A DNA stretch of 64,000 nucleotides from Deroplatys truncata (Eukaryota; Arthropoda; Insecta; Mantodea; Mantidae): contig CM060977.1 in the NCBI GenBank assembly GCA_030765065.1, positions 157,738,052 through 157,802,051 on the forward strand, in the 5' to 3' direction. A model generated the notes under the pieces. The model saw only the letters and a list, made by a program, of their open reading frames with translations. It ran no database searches and had not been told where the DNA came from. The position numbers and the translations under genes were made by a program. Of the stretch, positions 47,325-58,693 are shown piece after piece (the stretch's first letter is position 1; the number at the start of each line of letters is the position of its first letter).

Positions 47325-48603
47325 CGAGGGGCACTATATTTTGAGCCTTGGAAACCCTGAATGTTGTACGTGCTATCTGACGTTTCCAATGGAAAGTTTG
47401 ACATCTTTCACCATAATCTACTTCAAACATTTTGTCAATAGAGCGGCATTTGTTTTGTTTACACTAACTTGAAAGTTGTGTGTCAACAAAAACATGGAAT
47501 TAACTCGTGAAAATGTTCTTGCAATGGTGTATTACGACTTTTGAGGTGGATTATCAAGACAAGAGTGCATCGATCAACTAACGTTTGGCGACGAAGCTCC
47601 ATCCTTTGCCACTGTGAAACGCTGGTATAACGAATTTAATCGTGGCCGCCGTTCGCTCAATGATAAAGTTCATGAAGGTCGTCAAAAACAGTTGTTGTGC
47701 CAGAAAACATTGATGCTGTGCAAAAACTAATATGAAAGATCGTAATGCGGCAAATTGTGAGATTGAGGCAACCCTAGGCATTACTTCCACCAGCACATAT
47801 AAAATATTGCATGATTATTTAGCCGTGAAAAAGGTTTGCTGTCGTTGGATCCCACATAATTTGACGCAATCTCAAAAAGATGCTCGTGTCGATTGGTGTA
47901 CAAAAATGCTCAATAAATACAATGGCAGTGTCTCAAGAGACGTATATAAGATTGTAACAGGTGAAGAATCATGGATCTATGCGTATGACCCGGAACGTAA
48001 ACAGCAGTCGACTGTATGGGTGTTTCAAGATGAAGCAAATCCAACAAAAGTTATTCGCACTCGAAGCACTTCGAAGTAAATGGTCGCCTGCTTTTTCAGC
48101 AAAACTGGCCATGTGGCTACAGTGCCTTTAGAGGAACGTAAAACGGTCAATGCCGAATGGTACACAACCATTTGTTTGCCGGAAGTCTTCGGTGAAGTAA
48201 GGAAAACCAACAAGAACCGTAGGATCGTTCTTCATCAAGACAATGCGAGCGTACACACATCTCGTCTAACAACAGAGTATTTGAAGGCTCAAAAATCGAA
48301 TTGATGGATCATTCGCCATACAGTCCTGATTTGGCACCCAATGACTTCTTTTTGTTCCCGAACATCAAGAATAAATTGCGTGGACAGCTATTTTCGTTGG
48401 CAGAAGAAGCCGTTGATGCCTTCAAAAACAATGTTTTGGAGGTGTCTCAAGAAGACTGGAATAAATGCTTTGACAAATGATTCAAACGGATGCAAAAGTA
48501 TATTGATCATAAAAGAGAATATTTTGAAAAACAATAAAGCAGTTTTCAATCAGAAATTACTTTGTTTTAACTATTAGGCTCAACATATAAATACTGCCCC
48601 TCG
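47325..48603 (+). mobile_element. mariner transposon, copy M2
   Basis: CGAGGGGCACTATATTTTGA at the left and, reversed, CGAGGGGCAGTATTTATATG at the right. TA at 47323-47324 and 48604-48605. At 1,279 bp it is complete in length. It is inserted in a HIN copy at a TA of the HIN 3' palindrome region. Confidence 0.92.
47494..48536 (+). pseudogene. mariner transposase, several stops, first Asp lost
   Basis: Same protein as in copy M1. MELTRENVLAMVYYDF meets a TGA at once, then ECIDQLTFGDEAPSFATVKR, a shift near 47690, and NAANCEIEATLGITSTSTYK. In the first catalytic motif the family's TGDESW is TGEESW, so Asp has become Glu. A stop follows RTRSTSK at 48077-48079. MVACFFSKTGHVATVPLEER and IVLHQDNASVHTSRL keep the second Asp, and after another shift SPYSPDLAPNDFFLFP keeps the third. 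The end is HKREYFEKQ with TAA at 48534-48536. It is inactive. Confidence 0.9.
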
Positions 48604-48625
48604 TAACTGGTATAGAAACCAAAAA

Positions 48626-51070
48626 GCTATTCTCTCCCGCCACCCTGTCAAGGAGCATGAGAAAAAAAATTTAATACTTTAAAATTGTCAAATCTACATT
48701 AAATAATGTGATTTTGGGCACATCAATGTATATTATTATTTTTTGAAAAGATTATGAACATGGTATTATCGTAATACCCGGCGAATCACGCCAATTTGTC
48801 GTAACCTCACATATTAAACACAATTAAATTTAGATGTAGAGTAGAAAGGTACCCGGGAATTTACTTTACTTCTCACATTAACACGAGGCCGACGGAGGCG
48901 AGCCGAAAATGAATTTAAAATATAGCCAAATACACTTAAAGTTGCAGGATTAAGGAATAGGATTAACTGTTCAAATAATCGCACCTTACTCAACTTTGGA
49001 TGGCCACTATATTCCACAGAAATTCACAGATTACATTTTGTATTTGCTTCCACGAGGACTTCCATGCCTACCACGTGCTATCTCTTCCGTTGTCAGACAC
49101 AAAGAGAGAGAGAGAGACTTCCTGACCTTGCCGCAAATAATACGTTATCCCCTCCCTTTTACAATACGTCACATCCTGTCCGTGTTGCCAACACCAACAT
49201 TCCCAGTGCTATCAACACGTCACAGTATCATATGTGTACATTATGCATTTGAGGCTCTAATACAAACATATAAAAAAGTTTACAAAAGTGAAAAATTTTA
49301 GCATCACGTATGTTACTTCATGTGGTAGTTCTCAATGCATTCAGGGCGTATTACATTTCTTGCACTTACATTTCATTCTTCGTTTACATGTGTCATGACA
49401 ACGCATTGCCTTTTCTTAGTCACCTTCCATAAGATAATAACCTCTTCCATCGAATCTTAAGTTAGCAATTGCTGCATTTAAAACAACTGTGTGTTTCTTA
49501 GGTGATGGATCGGCAACAGTATCATTTCAAGGTCGCCCTCTCTTCTTTTCATATTCATTATCAAGCACAATAAATCTGAATTTCACAAAATAACATTTAC
49601 TGCCTTTAATATCTCTATAAAGTATTTATACTTTTACAAGTATGATATTAACCATGTGGAAAACACATCAAGTACCATTTCTTACTTTTGAACTAATGGG
49701 GCCAACGGCTATAAATCATAAGATCCAGAAGGTCCACTCTACCATGTACATGGACCAGAAATAGAAATCGTGGATTTTCTTTTCTATTCCACCTTTTAGC
49801 TTCATTTTCTTCCGCTTCTAATGTAGGTGGTACTTCTTGTTCATCAGGAAGCAAAATTTCTTCCCCATTCCCCTTATAACAGCTCTCAGAAGATGCTTCC
49901 TTTCAGAATCTAAAGGTGGTAGTACTTTCAGAAGTAATTTCACAATCTCCTCCTTTGATAATTGACATTTCTGTCCTTTACTAAACTGAAAATTTGTAAT
50001 AACGTACCCGAAATAATCTAATAATTCTCATAAGCAAGAATACACGATTATTAGTTTGAAATACTATGGTGTAAAATTACGAATGGTTACATAACCTCAA
50101 AATCTTCAGCACACCTAAATGCATAATGTTATCATTTGTGTACATCACTATTTTTCTATATTATTAATATTTTCTTTAATTAATTTCAAGTTTAATATGC
50201 ATAGTAACTAATAATAGATGCATACATTTCAAATAGTACTTTTTTGCCCTTTTATGATATGAATTTGTATGTAAAACATGGTTCCAAACTTCTGCAAACT
50301 AGTACTTCCAATAAGGTGTTGCATACTCCTTCCTTGGAGATATATTGCTTCATCCAAAGAGTGCTGTACTCTTGTGCACTTTTGTATCAATACGTACTGG
50401 TATCAAACGTTACCTTCATGTATTCATGGGTGGTCCTAATGTCATAATTGTGAAATAAAACGAAATAAAATAATGTGTTATGATATGATACCTTCATGCA
50501 TGAAGAGGTTAAAAATATTTCTTAGTTGTGCCATGTTGCATACACATACACACAGAGAGATAAGTAGACCCGAAGGCAAAAATCACGAAACCCGGGTGTA
50601 TTGGTATTTATTTTTCTCGTTATTTTAAATGCATGAATTTTTACACACATAGTCCAGTCATGATCAAAAACTTTGTATACAACCATTGAGTTGCTATAGA
50701 TTCTGATCAATACATTTAAATGGTGCAGTAAACTAACTATAAAACAACCTTCTACAGGTACACTTTTCTGACCACTCAATAATCCAAATATAGATTTTCC
50801 ACACATAAATGAAATGAGGTTGCCAAGGATAAAAGCTGAACATAAAAATACTCGGGTGTAAGTCATTAGTTGAAGTACTTTCAATTAAAACTGCTGCTTT
50901 TAACTGCCTGTTCAAAGGATTTTGATAGTATGTAGAAATTTAAGATGAACAAACATGTAGAAAAAGTGAGATATTCAATATAATTTTAAAATTATAGAGT
51001 ATATTTTAGTTATATTGATGGTGTCAGAAGATGTGAAGGAAATCCATAAGGGTAGAAAGAGATACATCTC
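48626..51070. other. unassigned stretch, 2.4 kb
   Basis: The longest part without a recognised element. A (GA)n run sits at 49103-49114. Open frames (101, 120 codons at most) overlap others and contain no motif. If a host exon is hidden in the window, this and 54250-57330 are where I would look. Confidence 0.4.
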
Positions 51071-51074
51071 CATC

Positions 51075-51330
51075 TGTACTAATATTATAAAGAAAGAAGG
51101 TGGGTGGATGGGTGGATGGGTGGATGGGTGGATGGCTGGGTTGGGGGTAATTTCACAAAGCAGCTAACCGATTTTGATAATTATTTTATCACTGAAAAGC
51201 TCTGTTCTTCACGGTGGACATTAGGCTATAAAATATTTCCAATAAGTTTAAAACCGTGTGTTTAGAGAGATTTTCAATATCTATCCGCATTGTGCATCTC
51301 AAAGGTGAAAGTTAATTCAAGACATCTGTG
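51075..51330 (+). repeat. microsatellite-associated repeat: ACTAATATTATAAAG and (GGGTGGAT)n
   Basis: TGTACTAATATTATAAAGAA is followed by about five GGGTGGAT units and then CTAACCGATTTTGATAATTA. This order (ACTAATATTATAAA, simple repeat, ACCGATTTTGAT) is met in many insect genomes as a dispersed repeat. Class unknown to me. Confidence 0.5.
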
Positions 51331-51391
51331 TTTATGATTTTCTTAGGAATGTTCTTGTTATTGTTGATGTTCTTGTCTTGTTATTAGTTCA

Positions 51392-51610
51392 TTGAAATGC
51401 CTACCGAAACATTCACGTTTAAGCAACGAATTCTTATGTACGATACATTCGTGAAAACCGAATCATGTAGATAGGTATATAAACGATTTCAGGAGAAGTT
51501 TCCTGGTATTCCAGTTCCAGGAGAAACTGTTAAACATCTGGTTAATAAGTTTAGGACAACGGGATCGTTAAACGCTAAACCTAATAAGCACTGTTCTAAC
51601 ACAGGAAAAA
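51392..51610 (+). pseudogene. N-terminal HTH fragment of a mariner-type transposase
   Basis: TTTAAGCAACGAATTCTTAT and on gives FKQRILMYDTFVKTESCR, then after an internal stop and shift YKRFQEKFPGIPVPGETVKH and LVNKFRTTGSLNAKPNK. This is the HTH domain (DUF4817-like) of the same broad class as the protein at 17501-18588 but a different family. No catalytic part follows. Confidence 0.6.
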
Positions 51611-51764
51611 GTGACGAAATTGGTGCATGATTCGACCCTTTTTTTTCTTTCTTTTTGTTTAATAAAAGTTCCCTTGTTTTACCCAGTTTATGATACTGTG
51701 TTTTTACTGCTTTCGTTACCGCTTATTACTGCCGTTACACAACACACATACACACACTAACACA

Positions 51765-51860
51765 CATGCCCATGGCGGGACACGAACCCGCGACCCTCAG
51801 TTTAGCAGAGCGCCGGAGTTACACACACAAGCGATCACGGTTACGAGGGCCGGCTACCTA
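51765..51860 (-). mobile_element. tRNA-like sequence (SINE head or tRNA pseudogene)
   Basis: Reversed: GCGGGTTCGTGTCCCGC forms a perfect 5-bp T-stem with a TTCGTGT loop, and CTCTGCTAAACTGAGGG lies at the place of the anticodon arm. The D-arm and acceptor stem do not pair, so a working tRNA is unlikely. Confidence 0.5.
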
Positions 51861-52379
51861 TAAAATAAATTTTATATGAACAATCCCCACACGAACTCAA
51901 GGGCAATATAAGAACAGAAGTTATGAGAATTACGCAATAAGAGCTTATGCGTGTGATTGGAAATTTCATCCGAATATGTCAGGAATGTTCAATGCAGATG
52001 GACATCACTTTCAACACCACTTATAACAAGATTAGTACTCATTGTAGTGCATGTTACTATCACTCGTGAGATTTGGAATGAAAAACGCTCCAGTGTAATT
52101 GAGAGTGCACGGAACACCCATACACGCGATCTGCGGCCATGCAGTGTAGCGAATGCTATGTATGTCATCAAATTTCAATCCCATTTGGTTGAATATCAGA
52201 GAATATGTTTGCATCCTTATTGCGAACATGACAGTTAAATAATAATTCTCAGGCCAAAGGGAAAAAAGGGGAACCTTAAAATCCTTTAAAGTTGAATTAC
52301 TGGAGGGTGGGGAGTTGCATATCGTATTCTTATCACCAGTTTTCCTTCTCATTTAGTTTAAATTTATTTTCAAAGAGTA
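51861..52379. other. unassigned stretch
   Basis: No gene or shared repeat recognised. Confidence 0.4.
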
Positions 52380-52782
52380 TTTTTGGTATGCATTTTGACA
52401 AAATTTGGTGCACTTGGGTTTTAAAATCTGGAAAAGATGGTAAGCTAACCAACAGCTTTCAAAAACTTCCAATATGCTTATTTTCAATCTCTAATACACA
52501 AATCAATACTCTTCGGCCTATCCAGATAAAATTTGTGCACGTGCACTATAGGAAACAACCAAAACGTTAGGCTATCTTATAGCTCTCAGAAACGACCCCT
52601 ACATTATTTCCAACCCCTTAATTAGAATCTGCATTGTATAGTTGTACTATATCATTGGGCAAAAATAAAATCGTAGCTTAACCTTACAAATTCCAAACGC
52701 TACCAACCATAATTTTCAAATATGTAGTGTTTCAAATGTTTAAAATTATCTATCCTTTACTTTCAACCCGTTACAAACATAA

Positions 52783-53990
52783 CACTATCTGATCAAAAGT
52801 ATCCGGACACCCCCACAAACATAGTTTTTCATCTTAGGAGCTTGTGATGCCACCTACTGCCTGGTACTCATTATCCGCGACCTCAGTAGTCATTAGACAT
52901 CGTGAAACAGCAGAATGGTACGCTCCGTGGAACTCACGGACTTCGAACGTGGTCAGGTGATAGGGTGTCACTTATGTCAGAAGTCTGTACGCGAGATTTC
53001 CACACTCCTAAACATTCCTAGGTCTACTGTTTTGATGTGATAGTGAAGTGGAAACGTGAAGGGACATGTACAGCACAAAAGCGTACAGGCCGACCTCGTC
53101 TGTTGACTGACAGAGACCGCCGACATTTGAAGAGGGTCGTAAAGAGTAATAGGCAGACATCTATCCAGACCATCACACAGAAATTCCAAACTGCATCATG
53201 ATCCACTCCAAGTACTATGACACGCGTGAGGTGAGAAACCTTGGATTCCATGGTCGAGCGGCTGCTCATAAGCCACACATCATGCAGGAAAATGGCAAAT
53301 GATGCCTCGCTTGGTGTAAGGAGCGTCAACATTACACGATTGAACAGTGGCAAAACGTGGTGTGGAGTGACGAATCACGGTACACAATGTGGCGATCTGA
53401 TGGCAGGGTGTGGGTATGGCGAATGCCCGGTGAACGTCATCTGCCAGCGTGTGCAGTGCCAACAGTGAAATTCGGAGGTGGTGGTGTTATGGTGTGGTCG
53501 TGTTTTTCCTGGAGGGGGGCTTGCACCCCTTGTTGTTTTGCGTGGCACGATCACAGCGCAGACCTGCATTGATATTTAAGCACCTTCTTGCTTCGCACTT
53601 TTGAAGAGCAATTCGGGGATGGCGATTGCATCTTTTAACATGAGCGAGCACTTGTTCATACTGCACGGGCTGTGGCGGAATGGTTACATGACAGAGTCCT
53701 GACTTGAATCCTATAGGATACCTTTGGGATGTTTTGGAACGCCGATTCGTGCCAGGCCTCACCAATCTACATCGATACCTCTCCTCAGCTCCGCACTCCG
53801 TGAAGAATGGGCTGCCATTCCCCAAGAAACCTTCCAGCACCTGATTGAAAGTATGCCTGCGAGAGTGAGCGCTGTCATCAAGGCTAAGTGTGGGCCAACA
53901 ACGTATTGACTTTCAGCATTACCGATGGAGGGCGCACGAACTTGTATGTCATTTTCAGCCAGGTGTCCGGATACTTTTGATCACGTAGTG
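52783..53990 (+). mobile_element. Tc1-like transposon, copy T3
   Basis: CACTATCTGATCAAAAGTAT at the left and, reversed, CACTACGTGATCAAAAGTAT at the right. TA at 53991-53992. The left side reads TAA, so one base was added or changed. At 1,208 bp it is full length with small deletions. Confidence 0.9.
52918..53909 (+). pseudogene. Tc1 transposase, heavily frameshifted
   Basis: It starts MVRSVELTDFERGQVIGC, then loses frame at a deletion near 53028. The GRPRLL linker is still readable around 53090. The catalytic half keeps [19 protein letters not shown] with the first Asp. The region of the second Asp reads HERALVHTA-like, where the Asp codon appears as a Glu codon (GAG in ACATGAGCGAGC). About 30 bp before the third acidic residue are missing (GACAGAGTCC follows GGTTACAT directly). 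The tail AVIKAKCGPTTY ends at the TGA 53907-53909. It is the most damaged of the three copies. Confidence 0.88.
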
Positions 53991-54249
53991 TATATTGCTT
54001 GACCATTCAGAATACAAATTTGTGCACTTGAGCTAAAAGACTTGAAGAAAATTATAAGGTACTTTCAGCTTAAAAATCTACCTCTACTGATATTTTCAAT
54101 CCTTTATACACAAATTCTTACCATTTGAACTGCTGGACAAAAGCTTAAACACCTAGACTTTAGGTTCAAATGAAAATTGCAGGCTACTCAGGACTTCAAA
54201 AACCATATCTATCCTTATCGTCAACCCCTTACAGAAGGCATCTTTGCGA

Positions 54250-55777
54250 TGGTAAGTAAGACAGCTATGGTTAATAAATGTGTGTATTTGTAAACAAATA
54301 ATTTAGAATTAATGTTATTCTGTTTAAATAAATGATTCAGATTTCCGTGGTCTTTCTGGTTATACTTTAGTGTGCATACTTAATATGTAAAATACCATTT
54401 GGAGCATTTAATTTCTTTATATTTTGGTTATTTTCAAAACCGCATCAAAATCTGAGTTCTAGAGCTAGGAAATAAGGTTATAGCACAGTTTTGAAAATGT
54501 AAAGTCTCTGAATTAAATCGATCCGAATAAATGTATAATGAAAGCATTATTTTTAAGCCTTGAGAAAGTTCAAAGCTTTTCTCACCCACCAACGAATATT
54601 TCTTAAACATCATATGCATCTGATTATCTGCATGCTGGGTACAGTGTATAAGTAGCGAGGGCTTTGAATGGATGTTGCAGTCCAACCCCTGCGCAACTTC
54701 TCTGCTTTAGCTGTGTAGCTGGATGCTCTAGTCTACACCACAGCCGTTGAAGTTGGTCGACGCATGGTTGCGTACTCGATCTGGCGTTTTATGGCATGGG
54801 CGACTGCGCATTTGAGTCCCTCCTCGAATATGGGCGTTCGTGTGTGTAAAAATGAACATACAAACCAAGAAGAACATGGAATAAACTGGTGAGAGTGGAA
54901 GGGGACGGTTAACAAATTAAAACACAAAGAAATCTCCCGCCTGACCCCAGCAGCCCACTGCTTTGTCTTTTTCTTGATATTACGTATCTGCGGCCTTAGC
55001 TAAGGCTACTAAGTTGCCTGTACGTTAATCGTAGTCAACTATAGAAAGAACTAGTTCTTAATTTTCACCATCCATAAGCATAGCTATATCATTTACTTCT
55101 GCCGAGCTTGGAAACCTGAGTGTAAGGTAAAACGACTAATTCATTCTTCAACGTCCTCAAATGAGGAATAATTTATGCTTCTTATAGGGATGTATTTGAG
55201 ACCGAATGTTCAGAGGGTTTGTAAACGAATATAAATCGCCTGTAGCAAAACAGTGGATGAATCATTACTGTATAAAATCCTGCCTTTGACCAGTAATCGC
55301 ATTTGATGCTCAACTATTCTTGATAGGAATTGATAACTTAGTAGCAATGGAGAAGCATAACAGGGGCACAGAAACACGTGTTTGTAAATTTGTTGCTCTA
55401 TTTTCCATTAACAATATCACATATTTCCACTTAAAATAATTACTAAGACACCCAAACATTAACACGCCTTCTTTATATCGATTAGATTCTGCTGCATAAC
55501 TCATCAGAAACAATTAATTATTTTAAGCAGGAGCTGTGAGCTTTGTTTTTGTGTTGAATAATTTATATTCTAAACAATTTTCAATCGATTCTGACTGTAC
55601 AAACTCGTATACATTCCTGTCAATATCGTGAAGTAGCCCTAAATAGCCTAATAAGGTGACCCATAATGACTGGCACACTCTTACTCCCATGTAACTAGCA
55701 TATGGTAGTATCTAAAAATTGTTTCAAATGTGTATTTACCATCAACGAATCCTAAAATTTGGAGCAGGTAACAATTA
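54250..55777. other. unassigned stretch, 1.5 kb
   Basis: No gene or shared repeat recognised. Confidence 0.4.
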
Positions 55778-55779
55778 TA

Positions 55780-55800
55780 CAGGGTGTTTCACAAGTTTGT
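55780..55800 (+). mobile_element. possible terminal repeat of an IS630-Tc1-mariner element
   Basis: TA followed by CAGGGTGTTTCACAAGTTTG. Such TA-CAGGGTGTTTCA starts are usual for one group of mariner relatives. No matching right end or transposase was found within 2 kb. Confidence 0.3.
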
Positions 55801-57335
55801 AATAACACAACTTTTATATTTTATTACACTAATATGTTGTAAGTTTCATTCTAATTCAAATAATATAAAAGGTTTGCATTCAGATCATAGAGACCAAAAA
55901 TAATATACCACTGAAGCCGTTCCCTTTGCCTCAAATGTTGATGACGTTTAATGTTACCTGCTCTGTCGAGTTCTATGGACTCAACCGAGTCATTTCGTTC
56001 GCCAGCTGTTCTATGGTATAGCTATGAGTCCTTTATCTCATGGTATGCGTGAATGTATTGTGAAAGGATAACCCAGTTAGTTAGCTGAGAAATTTTAATG
56101 TTGACTTAAAATGTCCAGTTTGAGAAGAGTCGCTGACTGTTGAAATTGCGGCTGAAATTACTTCTATAACAATAATTAAGCGAAGCGTCAGATGGCGTAA
56201 GTCGCAGAAATTACACTCGGAAAGATCCCTCGCAATGGCCGCTAAATGTTCCTAACACCAGCGCACACGAGAGTCAAGAATCTCAGAGTCACGAATGGGC
56301 CTCGAATGCATGTACGAGTGTGTCTGATTAAAATGAATGCTCTTATTTTTTTAACTTAAGCTCCGCCGACCTTCGCTACCCCTACTAACGCTCCTACTTA
56401 TGCCGTCCAATTTTAAAACTCTGCGTATGCGTATCTGACATAGTTACCTTCTCGAATCTCAGAATTTCATTCTCTTTTTAATTTACAGAATTCCTGCCAA
56501 AGTGACTTTGCAAACGTACTGAACCAAACACTAACTTCAGTCCAGGAACTTTTATGCTAACGCGTTTGCTACTCGGCTGTTACTAATCACTTTCGTTAAC
56601 ATAACCAGTTAATGACCTCCTCCGGACAGACATCTCAGCTCAAGCTTACTACATTATACACTGATTTAATATATTGTCATCATTTCTCTATTTACTATAA
56701 TTTCTTTCTTTCTTTATATATTCTTGTTAATAGTTACGGTATCGCCATGATGTGTTAATGTCCAATAGCTCAATAATAACACTTTAACAACATACGTTCT
56801 ATGTATGAAAAAGTTGTTACTAAAACACGCCATACCAGCTTTCTCTGTTTATTATCAGTTCGTATTAGTTTACTTCACAGATATATTGTTATTTTTCTGC
56901 CCACTTAACGCTAATCAGGATCAACAGATGCAGAGGGAAATTGTTGTAAAAAATACCGTGGTTATACAAGTTGCCATACGTCATATACTAAGTACCAAGG
57001 AAAAAACCCATTTAACACCTACTTAACTCCTGTTTCATGAAAAAGGGAAATATACACATCCAGATCAAGTCAGTATTTTAAAAATGATTTCATCAGTCTT
57101 GAGTAACACTTCTGTTAAGGAATTACTGGATAGCAAACTAGGAAAAAATTAAGGGACTTCTTACGACTGTTTAACACATATACCAATCAGCCTATAGTGT
57201 GTTACGAACCTATAAATTTCATCCAATCATAGCCATCTATCAGTGTAATACTGTTGCTATATCATTCTCGAAGTTGATAGCATTTTTTCTGCAATAATTG
57301 AGTAGACCATGATCGTAAACAACGCAGTATAAAAA
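55801..57335. other. unassigned stretch, 1.5 kb
   Basis: No gene or shared repeat recognised. Confidence 0.4.
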
Positions 57336-57608
57336 TCTGATGCATTCACATGACTATCTCTACTCTTGTACAAACTATTTTTACAAACGCTTATTCTCCA
57401 TCTACTTCATGTTAATCGAGATAAACATTTGCAGACTCTATCTTATTGCTAATTTTCTTGTAGATGTAAGGGAATATATATTTACAAGGGCAATATAGAA
57501 ATACAGTAGCCTTTAAGCACATACATCTCTCTTAATAGCTGGTTGCTAGGTGCAGTACCATTCCCTTTGGCACAGATTAATACTCTTTCCATATCCAAGT
57601 CAAAAAAA
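57336..57608 (+). repeat. HIN-A array, unit 1, cut at the internal A-tract
   Basis: TCTGATGCATTCACATGACT to CATATCCAAGTCAAAAAAA. It has only the 5' 270 bp, and the next unit starts directly in its A7. Confidence 0.85.
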
Positions 57609-58501
57609 TCTGATGTGTTACACTCACATGACTTTCTCTACTCTTGTACAAACTATTTTTACAATTGCTTATTCTCCATCTACTTCATGTTAATCGAGAT
57701 AAACATTTGCAGAGTCTATCTTATTGCTAATTTTCTTGTAGATGTAAGGGGAATATATATTTACAAGGGCAATTTGGAAATACAGTAGCCTTTAAGCACA
57801 TACATATCTCTTAATAGCTGGTTGCTAGGTGCGGCACCATTCCCTTTCCCACAGATTAATACTCTTTGCATATCCAAGACAAAAAATGAATAACGAGTTC
57901 CCATTTAAGAAAATAATATTGACAAATTTAAGGGAATAACAAGAAATATCTCGAAAATGGTTCACTGAACAAAAAAAATGTATATGACATAAATTGTGTA
58001 TTTTAACGCGATCGACATCTTTTGTGTAGTAAAATTTTGTTTATCGCTTATGGTTTACCAGTTATGCAAAAGTCGTTCTCAATGAAGAATACTTTTGGAG
58101 ACATTCTCAGGAAATTCAAGTTATACATTCTATTTGTCATAAATATATCTTAAACATATGATATTTTAATCAAAATCGTTAGAGCCATTTATGAGAAAAT
58201 TAAAATTTTCGAAAAATGTTCCATGTAAAGGGTAATCTGTGGTGGGGGGATTTTCTTGAAAACCTTCGTGTCGCATCTCTGGAAGATACTGAACATAAAT
58301 ACCAAGTTTGGTGTTTATCCGACTGTTCGTTTCTGAGTTATGCTGTTCACAGACACACACACACATGGACATGTTTCCAAAAATGCTTTTTTTGGATTCA
58401 AGGGTCTCAAAACATGTATTTCCGGTGAAATCCCGGTATCGAATTTTTGGGTGGAATACAATACTTTCCCTACTTACTATACGTAGTAGAGAAAGTAAAA
58501 A
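57609..58501 (+). repeat. HIN-A array, unit 2, full length
   Basis: TCTGATGTGTTACACTCACA to AGTAGAGAAAGTAAAAA. Its terminal A5 is directly followed by the TCTGATG of unit 3, which fixes both boundaries of the element. Confidence 0.9.
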
Positions 58502-58693
58502 TCTGATGTGTTACACTCACATGACTTTCTCTACTCTTGTAAAACTATGTTTACAAACGCTTATTCTCCACCTACTTAATTTTCTTGTAGGTACAAGCAG
58601 AATATGGTAGGCTTTAAGCGTAGTCAAATGTTTTAACAGCTGGTTGCTATGTGGAGCATTACATTCTTTTTGCATGTCCAAGACGTACAAAAA
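58502..58693 (+). repeat. HIN-A array, unit 3, cut at the internal A-tract
   Basis: TCTGATGTGTTACACTCACA to TCCAAGACGTACAAAAA, 192 bp with an internal deletion. Ends at the same A-tract as unit 1. Confidence 0.85.

Larger units (their letters stand above)
52380..54245. repeat. degenerate tandem repeat, period about 125-155 bp, split by Tc1
   Basis: Variants of TTTTCAATCYYTTAYACACAAAT and TTTCAACCCCTTAC recur near 52485, 52608, 52762, 54098 and 54224. With the Tc1 copy removed the spacings are 123, 154, 126 and 126 bp. AAATTTGTGCAC(T/G)TG follows in several units. Divergence is high. Confidence 0.55.

Noticed and set aside
51765..51860. Functional tRNA gene on the minus strand
   Set aside because: Only the T-arm folds well. 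The acceptor and D stems fail, and no intact tRNA was found anywhere in the window.
54720..54960. tRNA-derived SINE (TGGCATGGGCG and ATTTGAGTCCC as boxes A and B)
   Set aside because: Box B match is weak, spacing is short and no second copy exists in the window.
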